Shown here: positions 36,044 to 44,657 of the stretch, piece after piece
Position numbering within the stretch: the first letter of the stretch is position 1
How the letters are laid out: each line of letters begins with the position of its first letter
From: an uncultured Gammaproteobacteria bacterium
GTDB lineage: Bacteria > Pseudomonadota > Gammaproteobacteria > Arenicellales > Poriferihabitantaceae
DNA: 64,000 bases
Assembly (NCBI GenBank): GCA_947259885.1
Contig: CAMYNW010000013.1
Coordinates: 1 to 64,000 of the forward strand
Reading direction: 5' to 3'
Made by a program: the position numbers and the translations under genes
The notes under the pieces: model-generated
What the model was told of the DNA's origin: nothing
Database searches by the model: none
Seen by the model: the letters and a program-made list of their open reading frames with translations, nothing else

Positions 36044-36232
36044 ATCAGATTAGCCCAGTAATACCAATGACGGTTAGGAAGTATAAAGCGCATGCCAAAA
36101 GATAGAAACACACCGACGAATCGACCCTGTTGTGGGAAATAGTCTGATACGGGCCGAGATATACAAAACAAGCCCCCAAATGTGTCTACTGCCTCTGGCA
36201 ATCGAGTGGATATCATCATTTATTGAAATTTG

Positions 36233-36415
36233 TCACCATAAGGATCCGTACGATACACTGAAGATCATCGCATCCGTGCTTTGATCTGGAAAGTAAGGGG
36301 GAGTCGGCCGAGTATGTTGAGGGTGTGCGCTGACGGAATTAGATTTACCTGGAGCTGATTTACCGCTCAGATGATCCAGTATCTGTTTGATGACTGTTGG
36401 TCTTCGATAGAGCAA
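36233..36415 (-). pseudogene. Possible IS91-type transposase C-terminal relic
   Basis: A 60-residue frame, RRPTVIKQILDHLSGKSAPG followed by a Pro-rich tail (TRPTPPYFPDQ), resembles the D/RPxxIxxILxHL...AP ending of IS91-like transposases. No upstream catalytic region is found in the adjacent sequence. The rest of the gap 36044-36524 holds a family-A repeat and nothing else I can support. Confidence 0.33.
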
Positions 36416-36433
36416 ATGGTTATAAAGGTTATT

Positions 36434-36497
36434 GGGGTCAAGGCGTTAATGCACAGCTTTTTGGGTAAAGTTAAATTAACATTATTGCTCCGACCCC
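36434..36497 (+). repeat. Family-A palindromic repeat
   Basis: GGGGTCAAGGCGTTAATGCA at the left and ATTATTGCTCCGACCCC at the right, 64 bp overall. The internal CAGCTTTTTGGGTAAAG block is in plus orientation. It is the most diverged full-length copy, 27 bases past the 3' end of a class V aminotransferase gene. Confidence 0.85.
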
Positions 36498-36524
36498 TAA
36501 CTCCGTAAATAGACAAGCTAGCGC

Positions 36525-37718
36525 CTATCGGGCTAAGGCAATGACCTCTTTCAACGCATCGATAAAAACATCGATTTCCTGCGTGGTGTTGAAGTAATGC
36601 ACAGATGATCGAATAACCCGTTTGATACCCCGTTGTTGAAATGAAACCAGGGATCCCGACCCATCGGAGACGCTGACATTGATTTTTCTTTTGTGTAATT
36701 CGGACTTGACCAGGTACTCGTCCGCCTCAGCGACCTCGAAGGTCACGATGCCGCATTTTACCTGGCCCTGGTCTGCGAGCTCGACGCCGTCAATTTCACT
36801 AAGTCGAGCTCGCAATGTTTCCGCCAGTGAAAACACGCGATCACAAATTGGAGTCAAGCCCCAATCCAAAGCATAATCAATCGCTACGCCCAATGCCGCC
36901 TTGCCCGCAAAATACTGTTCCCAGTTTTCAAAACGCCTGGCATCTTCCAACATGCGGTACTCTCCAGGGGAAATAAGATCAGCGGAGTGCTGGTCAAGAA
37001 AAGGTGGAATCAATTTGTCCATCATTGTTGATCGCACGTACAGAAATCCCGTGCCGCGCGGCCCACGCAAGAATTTTCGACCCGTTGCACTTAACATGTC
37101 ACAACCAATTGCTTCGACGTCAAGAGGCAGTTGACCAACAGCCTGACACGCATCCAGCAAGTAGGGAATCCCCGCATCTCGAGCCACCTTTCCGACCTCC
37201 ATAGCGGGATTCACCAGCCCACCACCGGTGGGAATCATGCTGATGGAAATCAATTTTACCCGGTCATCCACCATCATTCGCAGCGCTTCCACATCAATCT
37301 GGCCATATTGATCATCAGGTACAAACACCACTTCCACGCCGTACCGCTCTGCCTGCTGGTTATAGGCAATAACATTGCTGCCATATTCCGACATAGTAGT
37401 AAGAATGCGATCTCCAGGATTAAACGATAAGCCGTAAAAGGCCATATCCCAGGCGCGGGTGGCGTTTTCGGCATAGGCGATCTCACTGGAATTACAGTTA
37501 ATCAGTCTCGCCGTAGCGTGGTAGAAATTGTCTAGTGCAGCGACTTCCTGTTCCGCCGACTCATAGCCACCAACGGATTCTTCCAACTTAAGGAATTCAC
37601 ACAAATAATCCACCACAGGCACGGGCATCAAGGACGAACCGGCGTTGTTGAAATGGACTATGTTTTCACAAGCCCGGGTTTCCGCGCGTGCACGTTGAAT
37701 ATCGAAGGTCTCTGTCAT
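36525..37718 (-). CDS. Class V aminotransferase-fold PLP enzyme
   Basis: A 397-residue enzyme of the cysteine desulfurase/isopenicillin-N-epimerase group. It shows HFNNAGSSLMP near the start, YAENATRAWDMAFYGL (phosphate-binding), the PLP Asp in YLLDACQAVGQL, and the Schiff-base Lys in SATGRKFLRGPRGTGFLYV. Members include C-S lyases and epimerases, and the NAGSS start is shared with ergothioneine-type and hercynylcysteine lyases. The substrate is not assignable. A complete IS30 element lies 85 bp upstream and may have altered its promoter. Confidence 0.87.
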   Translation of the reverse strand: MTETFDIQRARAETRACENIVHFNNAGSSLMPVPVVDYLCEFLKLEESVGGYESAEQEVAALDNFYHATARLINCNSSEIAYAENATRAWDMAFYGLSFNPGDRILTTMSEYGSNVIAYNQQAERYGVEVVFVPDDQYGQIDVEALRMMVDDRVKLISISMIPTGGGLVNPAMEVGKVARDAGIPYLLDACQAVGQLPLDVEAIGCDMLSATGRKFLRGPRGTGFLYVRSTMMDKLIPPFLDQHSADLISPGEYRMLEDARRFENWEQYFAGKAALGVAIDYALDWGLTPICDRVFSLAETLRARLSEIDGVELADQGQVKCGIVTFEVAEADEYLVKSELHKRKINVSVSDGSGSLVSFQQRGIKRVIRSSVHYFNTTQEIDVFIDALKEVIALAR

Positions 37719-37801
37719 GATCTTGATCTTGAACCGGTAGTGTGAAATAGAATCTATTCTATTCTTTTTGTATATAAAAAATCCGGAGCAGATTTATTTC
37801 C

Positions 37802-38869
37802 CGGGTTCAACTTGTAAGTGCAACAGTCAAGGTTTGTTTTGAATTGGAGAACGCCTCATGAGGCGTTCTCCAATTCAGCGATTTTCTCGGACGATGGTTC
37901 AACCGATCCATTGTCGATTGTAATGCCTGTTCGCTGACTTTCAACAAGGCCATATTTTTGGGAAAGAACTGTCTAATCAGTCCATTAGTATTTTCGTTTG
38001 TACCTCGCTCCCATGACGAATACGGGTGGGCGAAGTAGATGTCCGTATCTAAAGCTTTTGCCATGCGCTGATGATCTGTGAATTCTCGACCATTGTCGTA
38101 GGTGATCGTCTTGCAGTGGTGACGATGCCTTTTCATTTTCCCAATGATTTCCGTAGCAACCAGATCTTTACGCTTTGCCCTGGCGTGTCCAAGAACGGTA
38201 TATCGACTTTTCCTTTCTACCAATGAAATCAGCACTCCCTGGTGGCCCTTGCCGACAATGGTATCGCCTTCCCAATCGCCCAGCCTGGATCGGCCTTCTA
38301 CGACCTCTGGGCGATCATCAATCATCGTCTGATTCGGAATCTGACCTCGGCGTTCATGGCTGCCGTAGCGCTTCTTGCGCTGCTTCTGACAACGTAAATA
38401 ACGGTACAGCTGGCCACCTTGGTGTTTGTCTCGATATACATACTGGTAAATCCATTCATGGCTGATGCGATATCCTTGTTCATCGTAAAGACGCCAGGCG
38501 ATCTGTTCTGGTGACCAGTATTCTCTGAGCAGACGTTCAATCTCCTGCCAGTGGCTGGCTAATATACGCGGTGAGCCCTTATCTCGTCTTGATAGTGCTA
38601 ACCGATGAGCCTGCGCTGGTCTATAGCTTCGTAAGCCGGCGTTACGTCGGAGTTCACGACTAATCGTAGAAGGGTGAACACCGATCTCAAGGGCGATCGA
38701 CTTTTGCATGAATCCGGCTTTATTCATCGCGTATATCTGATATCGTTGCTCGTGGGTAAGCTGTGTATAGTGATTCATTGTGCTTCTCATCTTTGGTCAG
38801 AAGAAAAGCTATCATTGTCTCAGCTTGCCCTCCAACTTTTACATGAATTGCACTTGCCTGTTGAATCCG
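37802..38869 (-). mobile_element. IS30-family insertion sequence, apparently complete
   Basis: The ends are imperfect inverted repeats TTCAACTTGTAAGTGCAA (37806-37823) and TTGCACTTGCCTGTTGAA (38848-38865), fitting TTCAACNNGNAAGTGCAA. The match extends outward by CGG, giving about 22 bp. A CC dinucleotide flanks each side and may be a 2 bp target duplication. The transposase stop codon lies within the left repeat. The exact outer bases are uncertain by 2-4 positions. Confidence 0.82.
37807..38790 (-). CDS. IS30-family transposase
   Basis: A 327-residue DDE transposase. The N-terminal helix-turn-helix contains LTHEQRYQIYAMNKAGFMQK and GVHPSTISRELRRN. The catalytic triad is visible as Asp in LGDWEGDTIVGKG, Asp in ITYDNGREF, and Glu in RGTNENTNGLIRQFFPK. 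Length is normal for IS30 and the frame is intact, so the copy may be active. Codon 5 (MNHYTQLTHEQ) is an alternative start. Confidence 0.95.
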   Translation of the reverse strand: MRSTMNHYTQLTHEQRYQIYAMNKAGFMQKSIALEIGVHPSTISRELRRNAGLRSYRPAQAHRLALSRRDKGSPRILASHWQEIERLLREYWSPEQIAWRLYDEQGYRISHEWIYQYVYRDKHQGGQLYRYLRCQKQRKKRYGSHERRGQIPNQTMIDDRPEVVEGRSRLGDWEGDTIVGKGHQGVLISLVERKSRYTVLGHARAKRKDLVATEIIGKMKRHRHHCKTITYDNGREFTDHQRMAKALDTDIYFAHPYSSWERGTNENTNGLIRQFFPKNMALLKVSEQALQSTMDRLNHRPRKSLNWRTPHEAFSNSKQTLTVALTS

Positions 38870-38986
38870 CCTTTAACTAATGCAGAATAGAGCGAAAAAA
38901 TAAACCTGCCCTCTTTATTTAGTGCCCTTAATTTATGAGTGCTATGATTCAATAATTCAATTGGCACTTATATTAACGACTCAGAC

Positions 38987-39691
38987 ATGTTTATCGGACA
39001 TTTCGCAATAGCGTTGGGTGCGAAAAAATATGCCCCTCAGATCTCACTCGGCATATTGTTTCTTGCTTGCCAACTCGCAGATATTATTTGGCCAAATCTC
39101 GTACTTCTCGGAATTGAGATATTTGAGGTGGAGCCGGGTAATACCGCTATGACGCCATTAAATTTTATCTATTACCCCTACTCCCATAGTTTAGTTGCGC
39201 TGTTAATTTGGAGTGTATTGCTTGCGCTCATATATTCGTTATTACGGCACAGTGGACTCCGCGCGGCAATAATTATTGCGGTGGTAGTGTTCAGCCATTG
39301 GATTTTGGACGTTATTACTCACGGACCAGATATGCCAGTTACTTTAACTGGCTCGGACCGATTTGGATTCGAGCTATGGAATCATCCCTATATAGCGGTG
39401 CCATTTGAGCTAATATTATTTGCGATTGGATTCTGGATATATGCTAACAACACACATGCATTAAATAAACGCGGTAGCGTGGGTATGTGGGGACTAGCGA
39501 TATTTCTGGTGTTGATTTATTTTGCGAACATATTTGGTCCACCGCCACCCTCAGTATCTGCGGTCGCCTGGTCTGCTCAAGCTCTATGGTTGATTGTGGC
39601 GTGGGGTTTTTGGGTTGACAGGCATCGTGAAACAATAATATCCGGCTCAGCTGAAACGATCACTGGCACAGCATTTGAGCTTGGTACTTGA
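38987..39691 (+). CDS. YdjM/DUF457-like membrane-bound metal-dependent hydrolase
   Basis: A 234-residue inner-membrane protein with about seven hydrophobic segments. MFIGHFAIALGAKKYAP carries the N-terminal His, and YPYSHSLVALL plus VVFSHWILDVITHGPDMP carry the conserved SHxxxD-like metal residues. This matches predicted membrane-bound hydrolases of the YdjM/LexA-regulated group. Activity unproven. It lies beyond the IS30 element and upstream of a broken ACT-domain gene. Confidence 0.78.
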   Translation: MFIGHFAIALGAKKYAPQISLGILFLACQLADIIWPNLVLLGIEIFEVEPGNTAMTPLNFIYYPYSHSLVALLIWSVLLALIYSLLRHSGLRAAIIIAVVVFSHWILDVITHGPDMPVTLTGSDRFGFELWNHPYIAVPFELILFAIGFWIYANNTHALNKRGSVGMWGLAIFLVLIYFANIFGPPPPSVSAVAWSAQALWLIVAWGFWVDRHRETIISGSAETITGTAFELGT

Positions 39692-39734
39692 CTTATTGGC
39701 CGCTTATGCAGTGCGATAGCAATGAGCGTAAAAC

Positions 39735-40129
39735 ATGACTGGGGAAATTAAAATAGGAAAATTGCTGTCATCCATGTCTCCAGTTTTGATTGGTGGAGAG
39801 TTTGTATTTTGTTCTTTTGAGAATGCTCGTTACGGAGACCATGCAAACCTGGATCCCATAGCCGCAGTTACTGAAAGTGAAGGTCTGACATTCGTCATCC
39901 CAAAATCAAAAGCAGATGAACACGAAATTAAGTATGAGTCAGTCTTTAGGTGCATCACACTAAATGTTCACTCCAGCCTGGATGCGGTTTAACCGCAGCG
40001 TTCTCAAATAAACTTGCTGAGCGTGAAACAAGCGCAAATGTGATATCAGGTTATTTTCATGACCATATATTTGTGCAGGGTAGGCACGCAGAAAAAGCAA
40101 TTGCAGCGCTTAACGAACTTGTTCGCTAA
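39735..40129 (+). pseudogene. ACT-domain protein gene, frameshifted by a 4 bp deletion
   Basis: The first frame (MTGEIKIGKLLSSMSPVLIG...TLNVHSSLDAV) stops at TAA 39990-39992. The homologous continuation LTAAFSNKLAERETSANVIS, then GYFHDHIFVQGRHAEKAIAA, LNELVR-stop, lies in another frame and ends at 40129. Family members read SSLDAVGLTAA, so restoring GGTT next to GGTT at 39986-39989 rebuilds the protein (about 132 residues). I infer loss of one GGTT unit. A CTAACAAGCG motif overlaps the final stop. Confidence 0.85.
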
Positions 40130-40183
40130 CAAGCGTTTTACTGCTGAACCGCGGGTCATGTGTTTTTAAAGATAGGAGGAAGC

Positions 40184-40543
40184 ATGAATTTATTTCTTAA
40201 TGTAATTTTGGTTATTCTAGTGTTATTGGCAATTTCATCCGGCGCTACAAAAATCATGCTTATGCAGCAAGACGTTGAGTTCTTTGGTAATTACGGATTT
40301 ACCAATTCTATTTTAATTACCTATGGTGCAATCCAGCTGATCGGAGGAATACTGTTAGTTCTTCCGAAAACCAGAATTGTTGGGGCGTTTTTGGTCGCGA
40401 TCACTTTTTTAATATCGTTAGTTGTGCTGGTAATGGAAGGAAACATCCCGGTCGCTATCATCACATTAGTTTGCGTAGCACTATTGGGGCTCATTATTAA
40501 ACAATCTTTTGATAAAAAAAATGACGGGGGGATTAAGAATTAG
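40184..40543 (+). CDS. DoxX-like small membrane protein
   Basis: 119 residues from the ATG at 40184, which has a good AGGAGGA site at 40173-40179; a GTG at 40160 in the same frame lacks one. Four hydrophobic helices (NLFLNVILVILVLLAISSGA, the ITYGAIQLIGGILLVLP segment, FLVAITFLISLVVLVM and AIITLVCVALLGLII) match the DoxX/DoxD-like family. Function unknown, possibly quinone-related. Confidence 0.72.
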   Translation: MNLFLNVILVILVLLAISSGATKIMLMQQDVEFFGNYGFTNSILITYGAIQLIGGILLVLPKTRIVGAFLVAITFLISLVVLVMEGNIPVAIITLVCVALLGLIIKQSFDKKNDGGIKN

Positions 40544-40612
40544 GCAATATACATGGCTGCTCAAGAATAATTCTTCCGTCACCTGTTATTCGCTATATTG
40601 TTTCAGCAGGCC

Positions 40613-40984
40613 ATGATGAAGCCAATTCTGTTGTTGAGACTAAGCTATTGGATCGCGGCAATTGCGGACTTCGGCCTTGCAGCCTTAGCGTGGATGCCTG
40701 AAAGAATGGGAGTAACGGACACTGTATATCCGATGGGTCTCGCCTCAGCTATTGCTTTTTCTTGGGGGGTTCTATTGTTAATAGCCGATAGAAAACCCTT
40801 GGAAAGAAGATGGATATTGATTCCAACAATTCTAGTTGTGACGCTGATTACTATCGCAAGAACCAGGTTTTCTCTAGATGGCACTATTGAATTTAGTATT
40901 GTTCTCCTTCTTTTTGCAGTTGCTCTGATAGTCCTTATGGCTTATAGCCTTTATTTGGCAAACAAATACGACACAAATATTTGA
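40613..40984 (+). CDS. Four-helix membrane protein, unassigned
   Basis: About 123 residues from ATG at 40613 (or the adjacent ATG at 40616); the frame opens at a TTG at 40598. Helices at about 6-27, 40-60, 66-85 and 92-115 (for example FSIVLLLFAVALIVLMAYSL). No motif that I recognise. It is 69 bp downstream of the DoxX-like gene and 56 bp upstream of marC, perhaps one transcript. Confidence 0.62.
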   Translation: MMKPILLLRLSYWIAAIADFGLAALAWMPERMGVTDTVYPMGLASAIAFSWGVLLLIADRKPLERRWILIPTILVVTLITIARTRFSLDGTIEFSIVLLLFAVALIVLMAYSLYLANKYDTNI

Positions 40985-41040
40985 TACTAAATTGAACGCG
41001 CCTTTTAAAAACCGACAATAATAACCGGGACACTAAACCA

Positions 41041-41673
41041 ATGATTGAAACCGCAGGACTAGCGCTGGCGACATTCTTTGCCACGATTGGCCCACTAGAT
41101 ATTGCAGCCATGTTTGCGGCGTTGACAGCAAACCAAACTGCTCAACAGAAACGATCGATAGCTATCCGTGGGTCGCTGATTGGTACGGTCATTCTGGTGG
41201 CTTTTGCGTTAATTGGAGAATTTCTATTGGCTGGTCTCGGCATATCTCTTGCTGCACTGAGAGCTGCGGGAGGTATTCTGTTGTTGCTGATTGGCATTGA
41301 AATGGTTTTCGCGCGCTCGTCAGGCGGCACATCGACAACAGACGAGGAGGAACGGGAAGCAATTTCCAGAACAGATATTTCAGTTTTCCCATTGGCCACC
41401 CCTCTTATCGCAGGACCGGGCTCAATGGGTGCAGCCATTTTGCTTATGGCCAACCAGGAAGGAGACGTCACGGGTCAAGCAATTATCATTGCCTCGTTGT
41501 TGGCGGTTTTATTACTCACCTTCGTTTCGCTGCTACTTGCCGGAAAAATTCAAAACTTGCTTGGAGTAACAGGGATGCATGTCATTACACGGGTCATGGG
41601 CGTCTTATTGTCTGCACTGGCAGTTCAATTCATATTCGATGGCATCAAGCAAAGCGGACTGGTTGGGCTTTAA
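41041..41673 (+). CDS. MarC-family membrane protein
   Basis: A 210-residue six-helix inner-membrane protein. Family marks are TIGPLDIAAMFAALTAN, GLGISLAALRAAGGILLLLIG and FPLATPLIAGPGSMGAAILL. (The second is at about 65-85.) MarC proteins are of unknown function; an exporter role has been suggested but not established. An imperfect inverted repeat (CTAATAAGC at 41695-41703, GCTTTATTAG at 41734-41743) lies just downstream. Confidence 0.9.
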   Translation: MIETAGLALATFFATIGPLDIAAMFAALTANQTAQQKRSIAIRGSLIGTVILVAFALIGEFLLAGLGISLAALRAAGGILLLLIGIEMVFARSSGGTSTTDEEEREAISRTDISVFPLATPLIAGPGSMGAAILLMANQEGDVTGQAIIIASLLAVLLLTFVSLLLAGKIQNLLGVTGMHVITRVMGVLLSALAVQFIFDGIKQSGLVGL

Positions 41674-41785
41674 TCGGTAACCAAAAAATGCCCTCTAATA
41701 AGCCCATGCAGCCGGAACAACAAATCGCTGCGCGCTTTATTAGGGATCGGTCCAGAACACTATGTGGCAATCACAATTTGGAATC

Positions 41786-42214
41786 ATGATTAGAATTCAC
41801 AATTTTGTTTTAGCTGTATTAATTTCAAGCCTGTCCGGCAATTCAGTAGCGGCAAATGACACGAGGATACTCGTAGAATTACCCGAAATGATGCAACAAC
41901 ATATGTTATCCAATATGCGTGATCACTTAACTGCTATAAACGAAATTCTTGTTTATCTAGGTGCCGATGAACTGGATAAAGCAGCAGAGATAGCTGAATA
42001 TAGACTGGGCATGAGTTCTCTAGAGTCCCATGGAGCCAGTCACATGGCAAAATTCATGCCCGAAGGAATGCGCCAGGCTGGAACCGCAATGCATAGAGCA
42101 GCAAGTCGTTTCGCGTTGAAAGCGCAAGAGGGCGAGGCATTGCCAACATACAAAGCACTCTCACATATCACTTCTGCCTGTGTGGCATGTCATTCGGGGT
42201 ACAGAGTCAAATGA
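41786..42214 (+). CDS. Cytochrome c'-like periplasmic c-type cytochrome
   Basis: About 142 residues from ATG at 41786 (an upstream ATG at 41762 is possible but adds eight residues before the signal peptide). Signal peptide VLAVLISSLSGNSVAAND, then a mostly helical body with His/Met-rich segments (EMMQQHMLSNMRDHLTAINE). A single CxxCH heme site sits at the C-terminus (SACVACHSGYRVK). The C-terminal heme is the class II (cytochrome c') arrangement. It may be a sensor or electron carrier; no partner is adjacent. Confidence 0.75.
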   Translation: MIRIHNFVLAVLISSLSGNSVAANDTRILVELPEMMQQHMLSNMRDHLTAINEILVYLGADELDKAAEIAEYRLGMSSLESHGASHMAKFMPEGMRQAGTAMHRAASRFALKAQEGEALPTYKALSHITSACVACHSGYRVK

Positions 42215-42269
42215 TAAATTGACCGCATAAGAAGGCGCTGCCGACAGACTGAAGGAAGTCCAGACTATA

Positions 42270-42373
42270 GGGATCAGAGCATTGGTGTTCAGAGCATTGG
42301 TGTTCAGCTTTTAGGGTAAAGATAAATTAATATTAGTGCTCTGGAATAATTATCGAAAAGAGTTGGGCCCCAA
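42270..42373 (+). repeat. Degenerate family-A repeat with internal duplication
   Basis: GGGATCAGAGCATTGGTGTT opens; the 15-base unit AGAGCATTGGTGTTC is present twice in tandem, then CAGCTTTTAGGGTAAAGATA and TATTAGTGCTCTGG. The terminal CCCC is separated from CTCTGG by 23 extra bases (to 42373, ending GGGCCCC). It sits just after the 3' end of the minus-strand TolB-like gene (stop at 42390). Confidence 0.8.
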
Positions 42374-42389
42374 ACTCTCTTTTCGCAAA

Positions 42390-43538
42390 TCAGTAGGCCA
42401 GAGGTAGCAAGTCTTCAGCCCCGACTGGCGCACCGAGGTCTAGTATCTCCACATCGCCATCTTTTGCGTCGACTCGGTAGCGGATAACTCGCCAGCCTTT
42501 TTTACCCGCTTCCCATCGGTAGGACAAAAGCGTCTCCGAATCGATCCAGGATGGAACGCCATGAACGCGAAGCGGATTCACGCCTTTCTGTAAAACTCGA
42601 ATAGGCTCCTGCCCTATTCCGATTACTGGAAATATCACGTTGTCACTGGCGGGTCGAAAAATAGTGCGCAGTCCAATTCGCTCTGCCGCGCGAATCGATA
42701 TGATCCAGGCGCAGTCGGGACTCATGGCTGGATCCGTCTCGACTCGCGATGATCCCGCAATCAAATCTTCGTTCACGACCGGCCGTGCCGAACTTGGTTC
42801 ATCCGGATCCATGATCCAGATATTTAGACCATTTGGATCGGTCAGTTGACCGAGTCCTTTCTTATCGTGGCGAACGAAGACAATTCGTCCATCTGCTGTG
42901 AATCGTGGATCCTGGTGAGTACGATGTGGATCGTCTATTAGGCGCCGTAGACCACTTCCATCTGTATTCTGTATCCAAATATTCGCGGATTGACCGTGTT
43001 TGGTACCCGCGTAAACGATCCGTTGGCCGTCTGGGGAAAACGTCGGGTGCCAAACACCCACAAACTTCTCTGGGTTTGAATCCCGATGTCGAATATCAAC
43101 CAAAAAACGCATGGTGGAGTCCGCGGCCAAAATGGCAATCGCCTGTTCGCCATTCTTGGCACCTCCGTGATGTCCAGAGGGACCCACAGATAAGTCACCA
43201 TCGCTCGAGGCAGCCACAACAAGTCGGCCGCTATTTATGTCCCTATCGAACCACCGAACTGAGTAATCTGGGAAGTCGGTGATTCGAACCACCTCCGAAC
43301 CATCGAGATTCGCACGATAAAGATCGTAGTTGCCATCCAAGGCGCCACCAGGTCGATTCGACAGAAATAGCAATTTTAATCGCGGTCGATTTGATGGTGT
43401 GCATCTATAAGGTGATTTGCCAGTGGCGTATTTCCCGTTAGAAGCAACCGCAGGTGCGACTGAAATCTGGAGCATGAAAGCGCCAAACAAGCCAGCCGTC
43501 ACCGCGACCAGAAGCTGTTTCTGAGACCAGTAGATCAT
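42390..43538 (-). CDS. TolB/WD40-like beta-propeller periplasmic protein
   Basis: A 382-residue protein with a signal peptide (LLVAVTAGLFGAFMLQIS) and a propeller built from PD40-type repeats: LLFLSNRPGGALDGNYDLYR with NLDGSEVVRITDFP, then WHPTFSPDGQRIVYAG with IQNTDGSGLRRLIDDP, and later DPRFTADGRIVFVR. These are the SPDGxxIxF and DGSGxxRLT blades of TolB-like proteins. It could be a ligand-binding or enzymatic propeller; no partner gene is adjacent. It is flanked by family-A repeats on both sides. Confidence 0.82.
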   Translation of the reverse strand: MIYWSQKQLLVAVTAGLFGAFMLQISVAPAVASNGKYATGKSPYRCTPSNRPRLKLLFLSNRPGGALDGNYDLYRANLDGSEVVRITDFPDYSVRWFDRDINSGRLVVAASSDGDLSVGPSGHHGGAKNGEQAIAILAADSTMRFLVDIRHRDSNPEKFVGVWHPTFSPDGQRIVYAGTKHGQSANIWIQNTDGSGLRRLIDDPHRTHQDPRFTADGRIVFVRHDKKGLGQLTDPNGLNIWIMDPDEPSSARPVVNEDLIAGSSRVETDPAMSPDCAWIISIRAAERIGLRTIFRPASDNVIFPVIGIGQEPIRVLQKGVNPLRVHGVPSWIDSETLLSYRWEAGKKGWRVIRYRVDAKDGDVEILDLGAPVGAEDLLPLAY

Positions 43539-43587
43539 GGTAAATCTTCAGAAATTGAAACCAATATATTGCTGTTCGTACATTATT

Positions 43588-43705
43588 GGGGTCAGAGGAT
43601 TAATGTTCGGCGTTTACTGAAATTTGGGCATTAGCATTATTGGAGTCAGAACATTAATATTCAGCTTTTAGGGTAAAGATAAACTAACATTAATGCCCTG
43701 ACCCC
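43588..43705 (+). repeat. Two adjacent family-A repeats, first one partial
   Basis: The first begins GGGGTCAGAGGATTAATGTT (43588) and loses its right arm by about 43640. The second (43642-43705, 64 bp) runs from GGAGTCAGAACATTAATATT to AACATTAATGCCCTGACCCC, with CAGCTTTTAGGGTAAAGATA inside. They mark the right-hand end of the repeat-rich zone, just before the biosynthetic cluster. Confidence 0.88.
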
Positions 43706-43787
43706 AAACGCTCTCAAACTCCACTAAAGATACACGAACATGCATTGTAGAAACCAACTCCTTCAGATATACGAAGTCATTAAAACT

Positions 43788-44657
43788 TTAAAGAGATCGC
43801 ACTAAATCCAGCCCATCAACATCACGTGCGGTAACACAAATGCTAGAGAGAATACGGGCTTCATCGTACGACCACGGTCGACCACGATGCATCGTCGCAC
43901 GTTCATCCCAAATCAACACATCTCCAACCCGCCATTTGTGGGTGTGGATATATTGGCTTTGTGTTGAAAACTCAATTAGCCTATCAACAAGCGCACTTCC
44001 ATCGTTGACATTCATATCTTGAACTGCATAAATGTGCGAGGCGATGTATAGCGCTTCCTCACCATTACAGGGATTCGGCCATAACGCACGCCAGAATTGA
44101 TCATTATGTTTCATAAACAACGATACTATCGCAAGGCTTTTTGAAATTTGTTGGCGTGAGTGCAAGTAACGGTGACAGAAAACCTTATCACGTATACGAA
44201 CTTTTAATTTCGAAGGCAAATCTTTCCACGCAACGCGAGTTGAAACGAACTCGGTTTCACCACCGGTCGATGGCACCACCTTTGCGGTTAAAATATTGGC
44301 AAGCGCAGGAGTAGATAAGAATGTACTGTCCGTATGCCATAGTTGATTGGCCTTTAAATACGAGACTTTCAGATCATTTTCTTCGATGACCTGTCCATCT
44401 TCTGCTACGTTACTAACGGTGGTGACAACCGGATCAAAATTGTTAGTTACGCGTGAGCGGTCTTCAATCGGACCAAATAACTTACCTAGGGCAATATGCT
44501 CTCCATCATCCAGTTTCTGTTCGCGAAATAGCAATAGTGAATATCGCTCGAACAGATCGCGGATTTCCGAGTACCCAGAATCAGCCGTGATGTTCGAAAG
44601 TTTTATGTCAAATACTTCGACACCAAATCGCTGATGCAAAGGTGTTATTTTCAGCAA
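43788..44657 (-). CDS. TauD/TfdA-family Fe(II)/2-oxoglutarate dioxygenase
   Basis: A 289-residue non-heme iron oxygenase. The facial triad is visible as H108 and D110 in LWHTDSTF and H257 in ATMHRGRPW, with the 2-oxoglutarate-binding Arg at R268 (YDEARIL). It probably hydroxylates, desaturates or otherwise oxidises a carrier-bound or free intermediate of the adjacent cluster. TauD-like enzymes also make isonitriles in clusters that pair an ACP, an acyl-AMP ligase and an NRPS, so that chemistry deserves testing. True taurine dioxygenase is unlikely given the neighbours. Confidence 0.87.
   Translation of the reverse strand: MLKITPLHQRFGVEVFDIKLSNITADSGYSEIRDLFERYSLLLFREQKLDDGEHIALGKLFGPIEDRSRVTNNFDPVVTTVSNVAEDGQVIEENDLKVSYLKANQLWHTDSTFLSTPALANILTAKVVPSTGGETEFVSTRVAWKDLPSKLKVRIRDKVFCHRYLHSRQQISKSLAIVSLFMKHNDQFWRALWPNPCNGEEALYIASHIYAVQDMNVNDGSALVDRLIEFSTQSQYIHTHKWRVGDVLIWDERATMHRGRPWSYDEARILSSICVTARDVDGLDLVRSL

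Noticed and set aside
43788..44657. Taurine dioxygenase linked to the xsc locus
   Set aside because: TauD family membership is clear, but it is 33 kb away, lies inside a biosynthetic cluster, and Xsc pathways do not need TauD.
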